The notes beneath the pieces are model-generated. The model saw only the letters and a program-made list of their open reading frames with translations, had not been told where the DNA came from and did not search any database. This document shows, piece after piece, positions 42,566 to 51,856 of a DNA stretch of 64,000 bases. The stretch comes from Methylocystis sp. H62. GTDB taxonomy: Bacteria > Pseudomonadota > Alphaproteobacteria > Rhizobiales > Beijerinckiaceae. Location of the stretch: contig NZ_JADNQZ010000059.1 of NCBI RefSeq assembly GCF_015709515.1, positions 434,001 through 498,000 of the forward strand, read 5' to 3'. Numbering within the stretch: the stretch's first letter is position 1; each line of letters opens with the position of its first letter. The translations under genes and the position numbers were made by a program.

Positions 42566-43087
42566 CTACTCGATCACGAGGAGAGGTTCGCCGTATTCCA
42601 CTGGCTGGCCGTCCTCGACGAGTATGGCCGTCACAACGCCGGATTTGGTGGCGACGATGTCGTTGAAAGTCTTCATGGCTTCGATCAGCAGGAGCTTATC
42701 GCCGAGCGAAACGCGCGCGCCGATCTCGACGAAAGGCTTCGCGTCGGGATTCGGTCGAAGATAGGCGGTGCCCACCATCGGCGACTTTACCGCGCCCGGG
42801 TGTTCGGCGGGCTCCGCGACGGGCGCAGGGGACGTGACCGGCTTTGCCGTTGGCGGCGGCAGGGGCTGGACCGACGGCGCGACGACGCTCGCGATGGCTG
42901 CGGCAGGCGTGCGCGCCGCGCGGATACGCAAATCGCCCTTCTCCACCTCGAATTCGGTCAAATTGCAGTTTGCGACGAGCTCCGCAATCGTGCGCAGCAG
43001 ATCCGCGTCGATGACGGGCGCGGGCGCGGTGACCGACGCCGGTTTGCGGGAGGAAGCGGTGCGAGGCGGTTGAGCTTTGCGCGCCAT
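42566..43087 (-). CDS. accB: Acetyl-CoA carboxylase biotin carboxyl carrier protein
   Basis: A 173-residue carrier: basic N-terminus, helical segment ([20 protein letters not shown]), a Pro/Ala-rich hinge at about 55-95, and the lipoyl/biotinyl domain at about 98-173 with the biotinylation site EAMKTFND (Lys139). It lies between aroQ (7 bases upstream) and accC (13 bases downstream), the usual alphaproteobacterial operon. Confidence 0.97.
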   Translation of the reverse strand: MARKAQPPRTASSRKPASVTAPAPVIDADLLRTIAELVANCNLTEFEVEKGDLRIRAARTPAAAIASVVAPSVQPLPPPTAKPVTSPAPVAEPAEHPGAVKSPMVGTAYLRPNPDAKPFVEIGARVSLGDKLLLIEAMKTFNDIVATKSGVVTAILVEDGQPVEYGEPLLVIE

Positions 43088-43094
43088 AAGTGTC

Positions 43095-43538
43095 TCAGCT
43101 CTTTCTCAGTTCGTTTTCAAAGACAGCGTCGAGGGCAAGAATGTATGAAAGCGGGCCGAATCCCGCGATCACGCCGCGCGCCGCAGGCGAGATGTAGGAA
43201 TGGCTCCGAAAGCTTTCGCGTGCGTGCACATTGGATAGATGCACTTCGATGACCACGGCTTCCGCGCCCTTGATCGCATCATAGAGCGCGATCGATGTGT
43301 GCGTCAGCGCGCCAGCGTTCAAAATCACAGGCGCTCCCGCGCTGCCGGCTTCATGGATCCAGTCGACGAGATCGCCTTCGTGGTTGGACTGCCGGAAAAC
43401 CAGCGACACGCCACGTTCGGCGCAACGCTTCTCCAGCGTCGCGCGGATATCGTCGAGCGACGCCGTTCCGTATATCGCGGGCTCACGCCTGCCGAGGAGA
43501 TTGAGATTGGGACCGTTAAGCACATGGACGGCTGACAT
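43095..43538 (-). CDS. aroQ: 3-dehydroquinate dehydratase, type II
   Basis: Third step of the shikimate pathway. The 147 residues contain the catalytic Tyr/Arg lid ([17 protein letters not shown]), [17 protein letters not shown] (about 50-66), [17 protein letters not shown] and [18 protein letters not shown] (His near 102). It is a dodecameric type II enzyme by length. First gene of aroQ-accB-accC; the 92 bases upstream toward the DsbA-like gene should hold its promoter. Confidence 0.97.
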   Translation of the reverse strand: MSAVHVLNGPNLNLLGRREPAIYGTASLDDIRATLEKRCAERGVSLVFRQSNHEGDLVDWIHEAGSAGAPVILNAGALTHTSIALYDAIKGAEAVVIEVHLSNVHARESFRSHSYISPAARGVIAGFGPLSYILALDAVFENELRKS

Positions 43539-43630
43539 AGCGCTTCCGAAAACGTTCCCCGAAAAATCTCAAAGGCGGCAGGCCGCCTGTCTTAGCCTCG
43601 TTGTCGCCGCAAAGAAAGCCCGTCTCCGCG

Positions 43631-44392
43631 CTAGCAGACGGTCTTACCGCATTTGCGCAGGTTTTCGATCTTGGCTTTCAGTTGCGCGTAGGGCACGCCG
43701 CCGACGATCGCCTCTTTGCCGATCACCCAGGCGGGCGTTCCATCGAACCGCAGCTCATCGGCCAGCGTCGCGACTTCCTTCAGTGCGGCCTTTGTCTCTG
43801 CGCTCGACATGTCTTTCTCGAGACGGGGCATATCTGCGCCGACGTCCTTCGCCGCCGCAAGCGCCTGCTGCTTGCCGATGTGGCCGCGAGTCGTGAGCAG
43901 CTTGCGATGGAACTCCCAGAACTTCTGGCTGTCGAGCTGCATGCGCGCAGCGGTCGCGACCTGCGCCGCCTCGACGGAGTCGGGGCCGAGAATGGGGAAG
44001 TCCTTGAGCACCACCCGCAACTTGGGGTCCGCCTCGATCAACTTGGCGACCGAAGCCATCGACTGCTTGCAGTAGCCGCAGTTATAGTCAAAGAACTCGA
44101 CGAGCGTGACGTCGCCGCTCGGATTGCCCACGACGGCCTGGTTGGGCGAGTTCACGATTTTATCACCGTGCTGGCCGACGGCTTTTTCGCGTGTGGCGGC
44201 CTCGGCGACTTTCTCGCGCTTTCCAAGTTCGTCAATGGCTTCCCGGACCACTTCCGGGTTCGCAATGAGATAGTCGTGCACGACCTTCTCGATCTCAACC
44301 TTCTGCTTGCCTGAAAGCTCCTCGGCGAAGAGCGGCGTCGCCGCGCCTAGAGCGAGACATGCGCCGGCGGCGAGCGAGATAAAAAAGCTCAT
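43631..44392 (-). CDS. DsbA-like periplasmic thiol:disulfide oxidoreductase
   Basis: A 253-residue exported thioredoxin-fold protein. The signal peptide is about 1-23 (SLAAGACLALGAATPLFA). A helical N-terminal segment (about 25-80, HDYLIANPEVVREAIDEL) is typical of the alphaproteobacterial/Com1-like DsbA group. The active site is FFDYNCGYCKQS (CxxC about 102-105), and the cis-Pro loop is FDGTPAWVIG (about 213). Two further C-terminal cysteines (RKCGKTVC) are an extra feature. AGGAG before the ATG at 44392 decides the start; a frame further upstream is less likely. Its expected redox partner is not in the window. Confidence 0.9.
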   Translation of the reverse strand: MSFFISLAAGACLALGAATPLFAEELSGKQKVEIEKVVHDYLIANPEVVREAIDELGKREKVAEAATREKAVGQHGDKIVNSPNQAVVGNPSGDVTLVEFFDYNCGYCKQSMASVAKLIEADPKLRVVLKDFPILGPDSVEAAQVATAARMQLDSQKFWEFHRKLLTTRGHIGKQQALAAAKDVGADMPRLEKDMSSAETKAALKEVATLADELRFDGTPAWVIGKEAIVGGVPYAQLKAKIENLRKCGKTVC

Positions 44393-44508
44393 TGCATTCT
44401 CCTTTGCGCGACAGCGCATTCGTGTCGGGTCCCTTCGTCGCCGCGCTTTTAGCACAGGGGGCGGCGGGCGTCCTCCCGACGTAAGCATCGAATATTTCTC
44501 GCGAGTAG

Positions 44509-47085
44509 CTAGTGCGGCAGATTGGTCCGAACGCCGTCGTTCACCAGCATCGAACCGACGCCGTAATTGAACTTCGCTTCGCCCAGGGTGCGCAGCTGGA
44601 GCGTGACCATTACCGTCTGGTTGCGCGCCGGCAGGCCCGTGTAGGACTGCGGCTGATAGATCTGCGAATAATTGATCGAAAGCGTCGTGCATTCGTCCTG
44701 ATAGCCGATGCCGCCGCCGAGCGTTGCGACCGAGAACAGGGGCGCCGTGCCGGTGAGATTTGAGCCCGTAATCGTCGTCCCATAGTAGGTGGTCGCTGGA
44801 TTGGTGAGCGAGTTATAGAGGTAGCGGCTCATATCGAAGGTGACGGTGCCCATCAGGAAATAGTTTTTGGTGATGTCGTATTTTCCGGTCGCGGAGAGCC
44901 CCTGACGACGCACGTCAAAGCCAATCGCCGGCTGTGACTCGTAATTCGCGTATTGGAGCTGGAGCGAGATCGGCTCCAGATTCATTGTCGCGAACACGTC
45001 GAGCCGGCGCGCGCGCAAGTTGCCCTTGTCGAACCGGCCCTTGGCGACGAGGCTGAGGACGGACGAAGGCGCAAAAGCGAACCGCCCGACGATGTCCGAC
45101 GCGCGCGAGTCGAGGCCGGAATCGAGGCCGACATTCGCCGCGTCAGCCTGCGCATAGGAATTGGCGCCGGCGATCTGGCGCGACTGGCCGATCATGGCGT
45201 TGATGAAGCCGCCATTGGACAGCGACAGGGTGGCCTGGCCGCCATAGTTGAGGCGCGTGCCGGTCTCGAACCGGTCGTAGCCGGAGAACTTGCTCCACTC
45301 GAACAGCGTTGAATCGTCGAAGACGAGGCTTTGCGCGTCGATGTTCACCAGCGATGGAATTGAAGTCTCGTTGGGACGGGCGATGACCTGCGCGATCGGT
45401 TCGAAGACGATGTCGCCGATGAAGCTTCTGGCGAGGATCGGGTAGCGCCATTCGGCGCCGAAGCCCGGGAGCGCCTGGCCGCGGAAGCGGTTGTCGGCGC
45501 CGTTGAAGAACTGGCCCTGCGCGGCGTTGGGGATCGCCGACAGACTTTGATTATAGATCGGGAACAAGCCTTGCCGGTCGTAATCGAGATAGCTTCCCAC
45601 GAAACGCGCGAATGCGAACGGGGTCCACACGCCGCCGACCGGATCGATGATTTTACGCTTCCAGGCGCCGCTGATCGTCGCGTGCTGGTAATCGCCGCCG
45701 ACGCCGCGCAACAGACAGCCGCTCTGCGCCGGGTCGGTCGCCCGACCGTAAATCTGGCAAACGTTGTACAGGCTATAGATGCGATCGAGCGTTCGGGGCT
45801 GTATGGACTCGAAATTCGCGACGTTGGCGGAAGTGCTCGTCACATTGGCGTCGAGTTCAACCTGGCCGCCAACGCCCGCCGTCGCCGCAGGATCGATGTC
45901 GAAGACGCGGTTATAGTCGATCACCGGATGGACGACCGGCTGCTGCGCCTGCACGTCATTGGGCGACAGCAGCTGGAAATAGTAGCCGCGCATGTCGAAA
46001 TAGCTGCGCGGTCCTTGGCCGGTCAGATAGATCGTCGATGACGCTTCGCGGAAGAAATAGTTCTGCAGGAGATAGTTGTATTGCTGATAGTCCTGCAGGA
46101 AGTAGCGATCGGACAGCGCCGTGATGTCCCAGCCAGCGCGCCAACGGTCGTTGAGCCAGAATTCGCCGAAAGACTGGATGGCGCCGCGCCACTGCTTGTC
46201 GCCGGCGCCCAGCGGGGCTTGCGCGAACGCGCCTGTGTCTCCTACGTGCGTGCCCTGACCGCGGATCGTATATGCGCCATTATCAAAGCGCTGACGGAAT
46301 TCGGCCGTGACGAACGGGCCCTGCCGGGAAAAATAAATCGGCGTTACGGTTAGGTCGTAATCCGGCGCAATCGCCCAGAAGTAAGGCACACCCACGCCGG
46401 CGCCGAGCTGCTGGCGATAGATGAAAACCGGCGACAGAAAGCCGGACTTGCGCTTCACCGACGGGTCCGGCGACGACCAGAACGGCACATAGGCGACGGG
46501 CACGCCAAGAAGTTCGAAAGACGCATCCTCGTAATAGACCATCTTCTCGACGTTGTCGTGAATGATCCGTTTGGCGCGCACCGACCACGTGCGCGGCTTT
46601 GCGGGATCGTTTCGACAGGCCTCGCAGGCGGTGTAGGTGCCCATTTCGAAGGTCGTCGTCTCGCCGGCCCGCTCGGCGCGCGGCGAGGTGAAATGCGTGT
46701 TGTTGACGGTGTCGACCTGCAGGCTCTCGATGAACCCGTTCTTGAAATCGTCCGTGAAGTCGAAACGCTCGGCCCTGGCGATGGAGCCGTCGGTCTCGGT
46801 CAGCGTGGCGTGGCCCTCGGCGAAGACGCGCGAGGTGTTGCGGTCGTAGGTGACGCGGTCGGCTTCGAGCAGCCGGCCCTTGTAATAGATCTGGACGGCC
46901 CCGCGGGCCGTGACGGTGTTCTTTTTCTCGTCATAGACGAGCTCCTTGGCCTCCACGACCATGCGCGCTTCGGCGCCCGCGGCCGGCGGCGCGGCAGCGG
47001 CGGAGCGCATGGCGAAGGCCGCCTCGACGAGAGCGAGCGCGCCCGCAAGAAGGGATAGGCGCCGGGAGGAGCTGGTGAGCGCCAT
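44509..47085 (-). CDS. lptD: LPS-assembly outer-membrane protein LptD
   Basis: Outer-membrane translocon that inserts lipopolysaccharide in the outer leaflet. The 858-residue protein has a signal peptide (about 1-30), an N-terminal OstA/LptA-type jellyroll (about 40-170, KELVYDEKKNTVTARGAVQIYYKG) and a C-terminal barrel (about 200-858) with PVAYVPFWSSPDPSVKRKSG and FGAEWRYP. Cysteines are present in the N-terminal part (CEACRND) and near SGCLLRG, fewer than in E. coli. The ATG at 47085 overlaps the lptG stop by one base. surA, pdxA and rsmA, which usually follow, are absent. Confidence 0.96.
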   Translation of the reverse strand: MALTSSSRRLSLLAGALALVEAAFAMRSAAAAPPAAGAEARMVVEAKELVYDEKKNTVTARGAVQIYYKGRLLEADRVTYDRNTSRVFAEGHATLTETDGSIARAERFDFTDDFKNGFIESLQVDTVNNTHFTSPRAERAGETTTFEMGTYTACEACRNDPAKPRTWSVRAKRIIHDNVEKMVYYEDASFELLGVPVAYVPFWSSPDPSVKRKSGFLSPVFIYRQQLGAGVGVPYFWAIAPDYDLTVTPIYFSRQGPFVTAEFRQRFDNGAYTIRGQGTHVGDTGAFAQAPLGAGDKQWRGAIQSFGEFWLNDRWRAGWDITALSDRYFLQDYQQYNYLLQNYFFREASSTIYLTGQGPRSYFDMRGYYFQLLSPNDVQAQQPVVHPVIDYNRVFDIDPAATAGVGGQVELDANVTSTSANVANFESIQPRTLDRIYSLYNVCQIYGRATDPAQSGCLLRGVGGDYQHATISGAWKRKIIDPVGGVWTPFAFARFVGSYLDYDRQGLFPIYNQSLSAIPNAAQGQFFNGADNRFRGQALPGFGAEWRYPILARSFIGDIVFEPIAQVIARPNETSIPSLVNIDAQSLVFDDSTLFEWSKFSGYDRFETGTRLNYGGQATLSLSNGGFINAMIGQSRQIAGANSYAQADAANVGLDSGLDSRASDIVGRFAFAPSSVLSLVAKGRFDKGNLRARRLDVFATMNLEPISLQLQYANYESQPAIGFDVRRQGLSATGKYDITKNYFLMGTVTFDMSRYLYNSLTNPATTYYGTTITGSNLTGTAPLFSVATLGGGIGYQDECTTLSINYSQIYQPQSYTGLPARNQTVMVTLQLRTLGEAKFNYGVGSMLVNDGVRTNLPH

Positions 47086-48170
47086 CAGCCGTCCTCCGAA
47101 TAGAGCAAAATGACCGTGCCCAACATGCTCCCGACAAGCGCAGGCGACCATGCGGCCACTACAGGGCTGACCATGCCTGCGCCGCCGAGATCCGAGAGGA
47201 CTTTAGTAACGATGTAAAGCACGAAGCCCGCGGCCACGCCACCCGAAAGGGTTTTTGCGACCCCGCCAAATCGAAAGAATCTTAATGAAAAGGAAGCGGC
47301 GACGAGAACCATCGCGACGAGCAGCAGCGGCCGCGCAAGAAGCGTCTGAAACTGCAGCCGATAGCCGGTCGCGTCGAGACCCGCTTCGGCGGTGCGCGCC
47401 GTCATTTCCGGCAGCGACCAGAACGGCGTGCCTTGCGGCGGCGTCGTCGCCGCCGCCACCTGCTCGGGCGTCAGGTCGGTGGCGAGCATGTAGGAGCCGA
47501 CGCTGCGCGCCGGCTCTCCGGGCAGGCTGACCTGCGCGTTTTCGAGCACCCAGACCCCGGGCTCGAGTCGCGCGTGACGCGCTTCGACCCGCTCCAGGAA
47601 TCCGCCGCGCGCCGCGTAAATGTTGACGCTGACCTCGGCGAGCTCCGAGCCGCCATTCGAGGAGTTCATGGCGTGCATGATCGCCAGCCCGTCGACGCCA
47701 TGCTGGCGCAGCCAGACGCCGTGGTCGATGCGCAAACTGCCGGGCACGCCGAAAAGATCCCATTCCATTTGTTCGGAGCGCTGCTTCATAGACGCCGAAA
47801 GCGGGTTGTAAATCGCCACAGACACAACCCCGATGAGCAGGGCGGTGAGCGCCGGCGGCGCAATGAACTGCCAAACAGACATGCCGGCGGCGCGAGCGAC
47901 GATCAATTCAAGCTTCCTGGTGAGGTCGACGAAGGTCGCCATCGACCCGAAGAGAACGGCGAAAGGCAGGATCATCTCGGCGGCGGCCGGAACCCGCATC
48001 GCCGTCATCAGCGCGACGGTCGCCGCGCCGGCCTGCGGATTGTCGCTGGCGCGCCGCAGCATCTCGACGAAAACCACGACGAACATCAGGCAGAAAATCG
48101 TAAAAAAGATCGCCAGAATCGTACGCATAAACCGCAGCGCAAAATAGCGCGTGATCGTCGCCCCGATCAT
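47085..48170 (-). CDS. lptG: LPS export ABC transporter permease LptG
   Basis: A 361-residue YjgP/YjgQ-family permease, one of the two LptB2FG membrane subunits. It has transmembrane helices at about 12-35, 55-75 (MILPFAVLFGSMATFVDLTRK) and 100-120, a periplasmic beta-jellyroll at about 135-260, and a C-terminal helical block (about 275-355) ending GTVILLYSEDG. An AGGAGG lies 12 bases before the ATG. It overlaps lptD by one base (TGATG). In related genomes lptF precedes it, but here the next gene upstream is the divergent pepA, so its partner must be elsewhere. Confidence 0.95.
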   Translation of the reverse strand: MIGATITRYFALRFMRTILAIFFTIFCLMFVVVFVEMLRRASDNPQAGAATVALMTAMRVPAAAEMILPFAVLFGSMATFVDLTRKLELIVARAAGMSVWQFIAPPALTALLIGVVSVAIYNPLSASMKQRSEQMEWDLFGVPGSLRIDHGVWLRQHGVDGLAIMHAMNSSNGGSELAEVSVNIYAARGGFLERVEARHARLEPGVWVLENAQVSLPGEPARSVGSYMLATDLTPEQVAAATTPPQGTPFWSLPEMTARTAEAGLDATGYRLQFQTLLARPLLLVAMVLVAASFSLRFFRFGGVAKTLSGGVAAGFVLYIVTKVLSDLGGAGMVSPVVAAWSPALVGSMLGTVILLYSEDG

Positions 48171-48560
48171 GGCTGCGGCTGTCCTCCTTAGTGTTTTGGC
48201 GCGCCGCTCCAGGCCGGAGCAGCTAAAGCCCTGTTAACGATCGCTAGTCGCTCGCATCTTTGCGCGCAAGCGTTGCGCGGCTCCTCTGAGCCGCCCCGAC
48301 ATATTCAATTCGCGAGCGTTGCTTTTGCGCCACGCCGGATTTCTGCGTAAAGATCGCGGCGATTCCGCGGCGGGATGCGAATCTGGAATAGTTCAAAATA
48401 TGACCAGAGCCGCGATTGACCGCCGCCGCCCGCCGGAAGATATTGCGGGCCGCTCCCGTCAAATTGCGCGCCTGGCGCGCCGCCGGCGCTAACTTTCTCA
48501 AAAACCGACGCATTCGCGCCGGAACGACTTCCGCTTCGGCGGAGGAGGCAAGAGGCCCTG
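48171..48560. other. Intergenic region between lptG and pepA, 390 bases
   Basis: Divergent promoter region. No frame with a recognisable product and no lptF remnant was found. It contains several GC-rich short inverted repeats (GATCGCGGCGATTCCGCGGC area) but no family A-H palindrome. No clear -10/-35 pair could be chosen. Confidence 0.5.
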
Positions 48561-50111
48561 ATGCTCGTCAACGCCAAATATGAACTCCAGTCATTCGACG
48601 CCGCTGAAGCGCTGCTGCGCCAGCCCGAGGACGACGGGCATCCGCGCACGCTCGTGATTTTCGTGGGCCGCGATCTCGCCATGGGCGAGCGCGCCGCGAG
48701 CGTGCTCAAGGATGCGGCCGCGCATCTGTCGCGCGCCGCCGCGGCGGCGAAATTCAAGGGCAAATCGGGAACGTCGCTCGAGGTTCTGGCGGCTCCCGGC
48801 GCGCCTGCGAGCCGGGTGATTCTGATCGGCCTCGGCGCCGCGGAGGAGACCGAGGGCCGCGAAGCCGCCAAGCCGTTCGAGGACTTCTTGGCGCTTGGCG
48901 GACAAACCTCGGCGAAAATAGGCGCGGGGGCGCGGGCGGTCGTGCTGTTCGACCTGCCGGAAGGAATTTCCGCCGCTCACGACTCGGTCGGCCAATTTGC
49001 GCTCGGCGGCTGGCTGCGCGCCTACAAATTCGACCATTACAAGACAAAGAAGAAGGACGAGGCGGATCGCGACGGGCCGATGGAGGTCGTCGTCGCCCTG
49101 GCCGATCCGGACAGCCATAGCGCCGCGATGTCGGATGGCGGCCATTTGGCGGACGCCGTCATGCTCGCCAGGACTCTCGTCAATGAGCCGGCGAACATCC
49201 TGACTCCACCGGAATTCGCCCGCCGCGCGTCGGAGCTGATGAAGCTCGGCGTCGAGGTCGAGGTCCTCGACGAGAAGGCGATGTCCGAACTCGGGATGCG
49301 GGCGCTGCTCGGCGTCGCGCAGGGGTCCGAGGCGGGCGCCCGGCTCGTCGTGCTGCGCTGGAGCGGCGGCGCAGAGGGCGCGGCGCCGCTCGCCTTCGTC
49401 GGCAAGGGCGTCGTTTTCGACTCCGGCGGCATTTCGATCAAGCCCGCCGCCTCGATGGAGGACATGAAAGGCGACATGGCCGGCGCCGCCGCCGTGACCG
49501 GGGCCATGTATGCGATCGCCGCCCGTAAGGCCAAGGCCAATGTCGTCGGCGTGCTCGGCCTCGTCGAGAACATGCCGGACGGCAAGGCGCAGCGGCCGGG
49601 CGACATCGTCAAATCGATGTCGGGCCAGACGATCGAGATCATCAACACCGACGCCGAAGGCCGGCTCGTCCTTGCCGACGCGCTGACTTACGTTATCGAG
49701 AAGCACAATCCCGCGGCGATCGTCGATCTGGCGACGCTCACCGGCGCCATTCTCGTCGCCCTGGGTCAGGAATATGGCGGGCTGTTCTCGAACAATGACG
49801 AACTCGCCGACCGCCTGACCAAAGCCGGCAGCCACATCGGCGAGAAGCTGTGGCGCCTGCCGATGGGGCCCGCCTACGACAAGCTGATCGACTCGAAATT
49901 CGCCGATATGAAGAACACCGGCGGCCGGCATGCCGGCTCGATCACCGCCGCGCATTTCATACAGCGTTTCGTCGGCAAGACGCCTTGGGCGCATCTCGAC
50001 ATCGCCGGCACGGGCATGGGCTCGCCGATGAGCGACACCAACCAGAGCTGGGGCGCCGGCTGGGGCGTGCGGCTGCTCGACCGGCTGGTGCGCGACTATT
50101 ACGAGGGGTAG
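48561..50111 (+). CDS. pepA: Leucyl aminopeptidase (M17 family)
   Basis: Cytosolic di-zinc/manganese aminopeptidase. The 516 residues have an N-terminal ADP-ribose-like domain and a catalytic domain with [24 protein letters not shown] (two halves, about 282-305), the metal ligands in MAGAAAV, and the M17 signature [14 protein letters not shown] (about 353-366). GGAGGAGGCAAGAGG precedes the ATG. It is divergent from lptG, as in many alphaproteobacteria. The holC gene, often directly after pepA, is found 1.3 kb further on. Confidence 0.97.
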   Translation: MLVNAKYELQSFDAAEALLRQPEDDGHPRTLVIFVGRDLAMGERAASVLKDAAAHLSRAAAAAKFKGKSGTSLEVLAAPGAPASRVILIGLGAAEETEGREAAKPFEDFLALGGQTSAKIGAGARAVVLFDLPEGISAAHDSVGQFALGGWLRAYKFDHYKTKKKDEADRDGPMEVVVALADPDSHSAAMSDGGHLADAVMLARTLVNEPANILTPPEFARRASELMKLGVEVEVLDEKAMSELGMRALLGVAQGSEAGARLVVLRWSGGAEGAAPLAFVGKGVVFDSGGISIKPAASMEDMKGDMAGAAAVTGAMYAIAARKAKANVVGVLGLVENMPDGKAQRPGDIVKSMSGQTIEIINTDAEGRLVLADALTYVIEKHNPAAIVDLATLTGAILVALGQEYGGLFSNNDELADRLTKAGSHIGEKLWRLPMGPAYDKLIDSKFADMKNTGGRHAGSITAAHFIQRFVGKTPWAHLDIAGTGMGSPMSDTNQSWGAGWGVRLLDRLVRDYYEG

Positions 50112-50429
50112 CTGACGATGCCTCCGTCTGTGCGAGCGACTGGCTCCGCCAGCTGATTCAGCCTGACTGCGGGGTTCTTCTGTAGCTAGGCTCTAGAGTC
50201 TTCACAGTAGAGCGGATTGGGCGCTGTCGTACGATGCGTTCTGAAGTAATGCGAAGAAGTAGGTCGACGATCGACTCAAATTAATTTGCCCTGTTAACGC
50301 CGGGAGTCCTGCTATAGCTTCAGCCTACAGGGGTCAATACGTTATTCTGTCCGCTTTTTAATGGAAAAATCTATCCGCCGCCCGATCTGATGGTCAGTTC
50401 AGTTGGTCCTGGACTGAAAGGAACGCATC
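50112..50429. other. Intergenic region between pepA and the DUF4383 gene, 318 bases
   Basis: More A/T-rich than its surroundings, with no credible coding frame. It should hold the promoter of the DUF4383 gene; GGTCAATACGTTATTC near 50335 and the T-rich GTCCGCTTTTTAATGG near 50352 are noted, but no promoter could be assigned. Confidence 0.5.
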
Positions 50430-50825
50430 ATGATCGAATCTCGATGGAACGCGGATTTTATCGCGACCATTCTCGGCGTCGTGTTCGTGGCGGTTGGCCT
50501 GCTGGGGTTCGTCCCCAATCCGATCGTCTCTGACGGCGGCTACTTCCACGTGAATGCAGCCCACAACTTCGTGCATCTCATCACCGGAGCGCTCTTGCTG
50601 CTCAGCCCCTATTTCGGCGTCCCGGTCCTCATGATTCGCACCGTGGCCATCGTCTATACGGCGATCGCCATCCTCGGCTTCCTTGCGCCAAACGTCGCCG
50701 AGTTCGGCGGGCTGGTGGAGATGAACCACGCCGACCACTGGCTGCATGCATTCCTGGCTGTCGTCCTGCTCGCGATCGGCTTCACGAAGCCCATGGAACG
50801 TTCGGTCACCACGGCCCATATGTAA
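50430..50825 (+). CDS. DUF4383-family membrane protein
   Basis: A 131-residue protein with four hydrophobic helices: about 10-28 (IATILGVVFVAVGLLGFV), 46-64 (FVHLITGALLLLSPYFG), 66-88 (LMIRTVAIVYTAIAILGF) and 105-124 (HAFLAVVLLAIGFTKP). The HNFVHLITG and DHWLHAFLAV pattern is that of DUF4383 proteins, of unknown function and often stress-induced. AAAGGAAC precedes the ATG. A strong hairpin with a TTCG loop follows (50841-50866), then a BON-domain gene. Confidence 0.8.
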   Translation: MIESRWNADFIATILGVVFVAVGLLGFVPNPIVSDGGYFHVNAAHNFVHLITGALLLLSPYFGVPVLMIRTVAIVYTAIAILGFLAPNVAEFGGLVEMNHADHWLHAFLAVVLLAIGFTKPMERSVTTAHM

Positions 50826-50840
50826 GAACTGCAAAGCGCA

Positions 50841-50866
50841 GCGCCGCAGCCTTCGGGCTGCGGCGC
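50841..50866 (+). terminator. Strong TTCG-tetraloop hairpin after the DUF4383 gene
   Basis: GCGCCGCAGCC-TTCG-GGCTGCGGCGC forms an 11-base-pair stem with a stabilising tetraloop, followed by only TTTGG. It may terminate partly or protect the 3' end of the upstream message while allowing read-through to the BON gene. Confidence 0.55.
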
Positions 50867-50883
50867 TTTGGATCGAGGCTGCG

Positions 50884-51195
50884 ATGACCGGTATGGACAC
50901 AGTGGAGCTTCGCGACGCCGTCCGCGAGGCTCTCGACAAAAGCCCTCTGGCGGACGCCAAGTCGATCGCAGTCGAGATCTTCGAGGGAGACGTCGTGCTC
51001 AAGGGCTCCGTCGCCTCGGCGGCTGAGTGGATGGAGGCGGAATACGCCGCTTCGACCGCCGCTTCGCCCCTCAAAGTCAAAAACGCCCTGACCATCAGCG
51101 GGGTTTGGGAGGCGCCCAAAGACGATGTCTACCAGGCCGGCCTTGAATCTTTTCCGGCGAGCGATCCGCCTTCCTGGACGCCGGGCGAGACTTAG
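50884..51195 (+). CDS. Small BON-domain protein
   Basis: A 103-residue cytosolic or peripheral protein with a single BON-like fold: LRDAVREALDKSPL (helix), SIAVEIFEGDVVLKGSVAS (strands) and the second helix AAEWMEAEYAAST, then NALTISGVW. BON domains bind membranes or lipids; no signal peptide is present. The C-terminal acidic and Pro-rich tail (LESFPASDPPSWTPG) is the common SFPASDPPSW ending of small alphaproteobacterial stress proteins. Start at 50884 with ATCGAGG upstream. It follows the DUF4383 gene by 58 bases. Confidence 0.75.
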   Translation: MTGMDTVELRDAVREALDKSPLADAKSIAVEIFEGDVVLKGSVASAAEWMEAEYAASTAASPLKVKNALTISGVWEAPKDDVYQAGLESFPASDPPSWTPGET

Positions 51196-51376
51196 TCGTG
51201 TTCAAGCCTCACAGGCAACCGCTCGCGCTTGCCCAGATTGAGCTTTGTCGCCGTGTCCGGCCCTGGGTCTTGGGCTCTTACTCAAAAATTCACACATTTT
51301 TACCGGGAGTGTATTGACCCTCGAACTTGCGCGAGGGGGAGAGTTCCGACATAGCCGGGGGCGAAAGGCGCCCGCC

Positions 51377-51856
51377 ATGCCCGAGATCGCCTTCTATCAC
51401 CTCATCCGCGCCACCGTGGAGCAGACGCTGCCGACGCTCCTAGAGCGGTCACGCGCGCGCGGCTGGCGCGCCATCGTGCAGGCGATGAGCGAAATGCGCC
51501 TCCAGCGGCTCGACGCCGATCTCTGGTCGTACCGTCCGGAAAGCTTTCTCCCGCATGGGACGAAGGCCGACGGCGCGCCACAGGCGCAGCCGATCTATCT
51601 CACCTGCGAGACCGACAACCCTAATGACGCCGAGGTGCGGTTTTTCATCGAGGGCGCGCGCATCGCCCCGGCGCTCGCCGGCTCTGGCGCGCCGCGCGAA
51701 CGCGCCGCGCTGGTTTTCGACGGGCGCGACGACACCGAACTTGCCGACGCGCGCGCGCAATGGAAAGAACTGCGCGATCTGGGCTATAGCCTCGTCTATC
51801 ACCAGCAGAGCGAGAGCGGCGGATGGGAAGAGAAGGCGCGCGAACCGAAAGCGTAG
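51377..51856 (+). CDS. holC: DNA polymerase III chi subunit
   Basis: Clamp-loader accessory subunit that links polymerase III to single-stranded-DNA-binding protein. The 159 residues contain the family pattern EIAFYHLIRATVEQTLPTLLERS, then LDADLWSYRPESFLPHG (about 49-65), RAALVFDGRDDTELADARAQWK (about 113-134, in two parts) and LGYSLVYHQQ. The ATG at 51377 fits the family start. It opens a run of eight same-strand genes with overlapping ends (holC to hdaA). Confidence 0.92.
   Translation: MPEIAFYHLIRATVEQTLPTLLERSRARGWRAIVQAMSEMRLQRLDADLWSYRPESFLPHGTKADGAPQAQPIYLTCETDNPNDAEVRFFIEGARIAPALAGSGAPRERAALVFDGRDDTELADARAQWKELRDLGYSLVYHQQSESGGWEEKAREPKA

Noticed and set aside
48244-48513. 89-codon minus-strand frame between lptG and pepA as an lptF remnant
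   Set aside because: Arg/Ala-rich with no hydrophobic helices; nothing like a YjgP/YjgQ permease.
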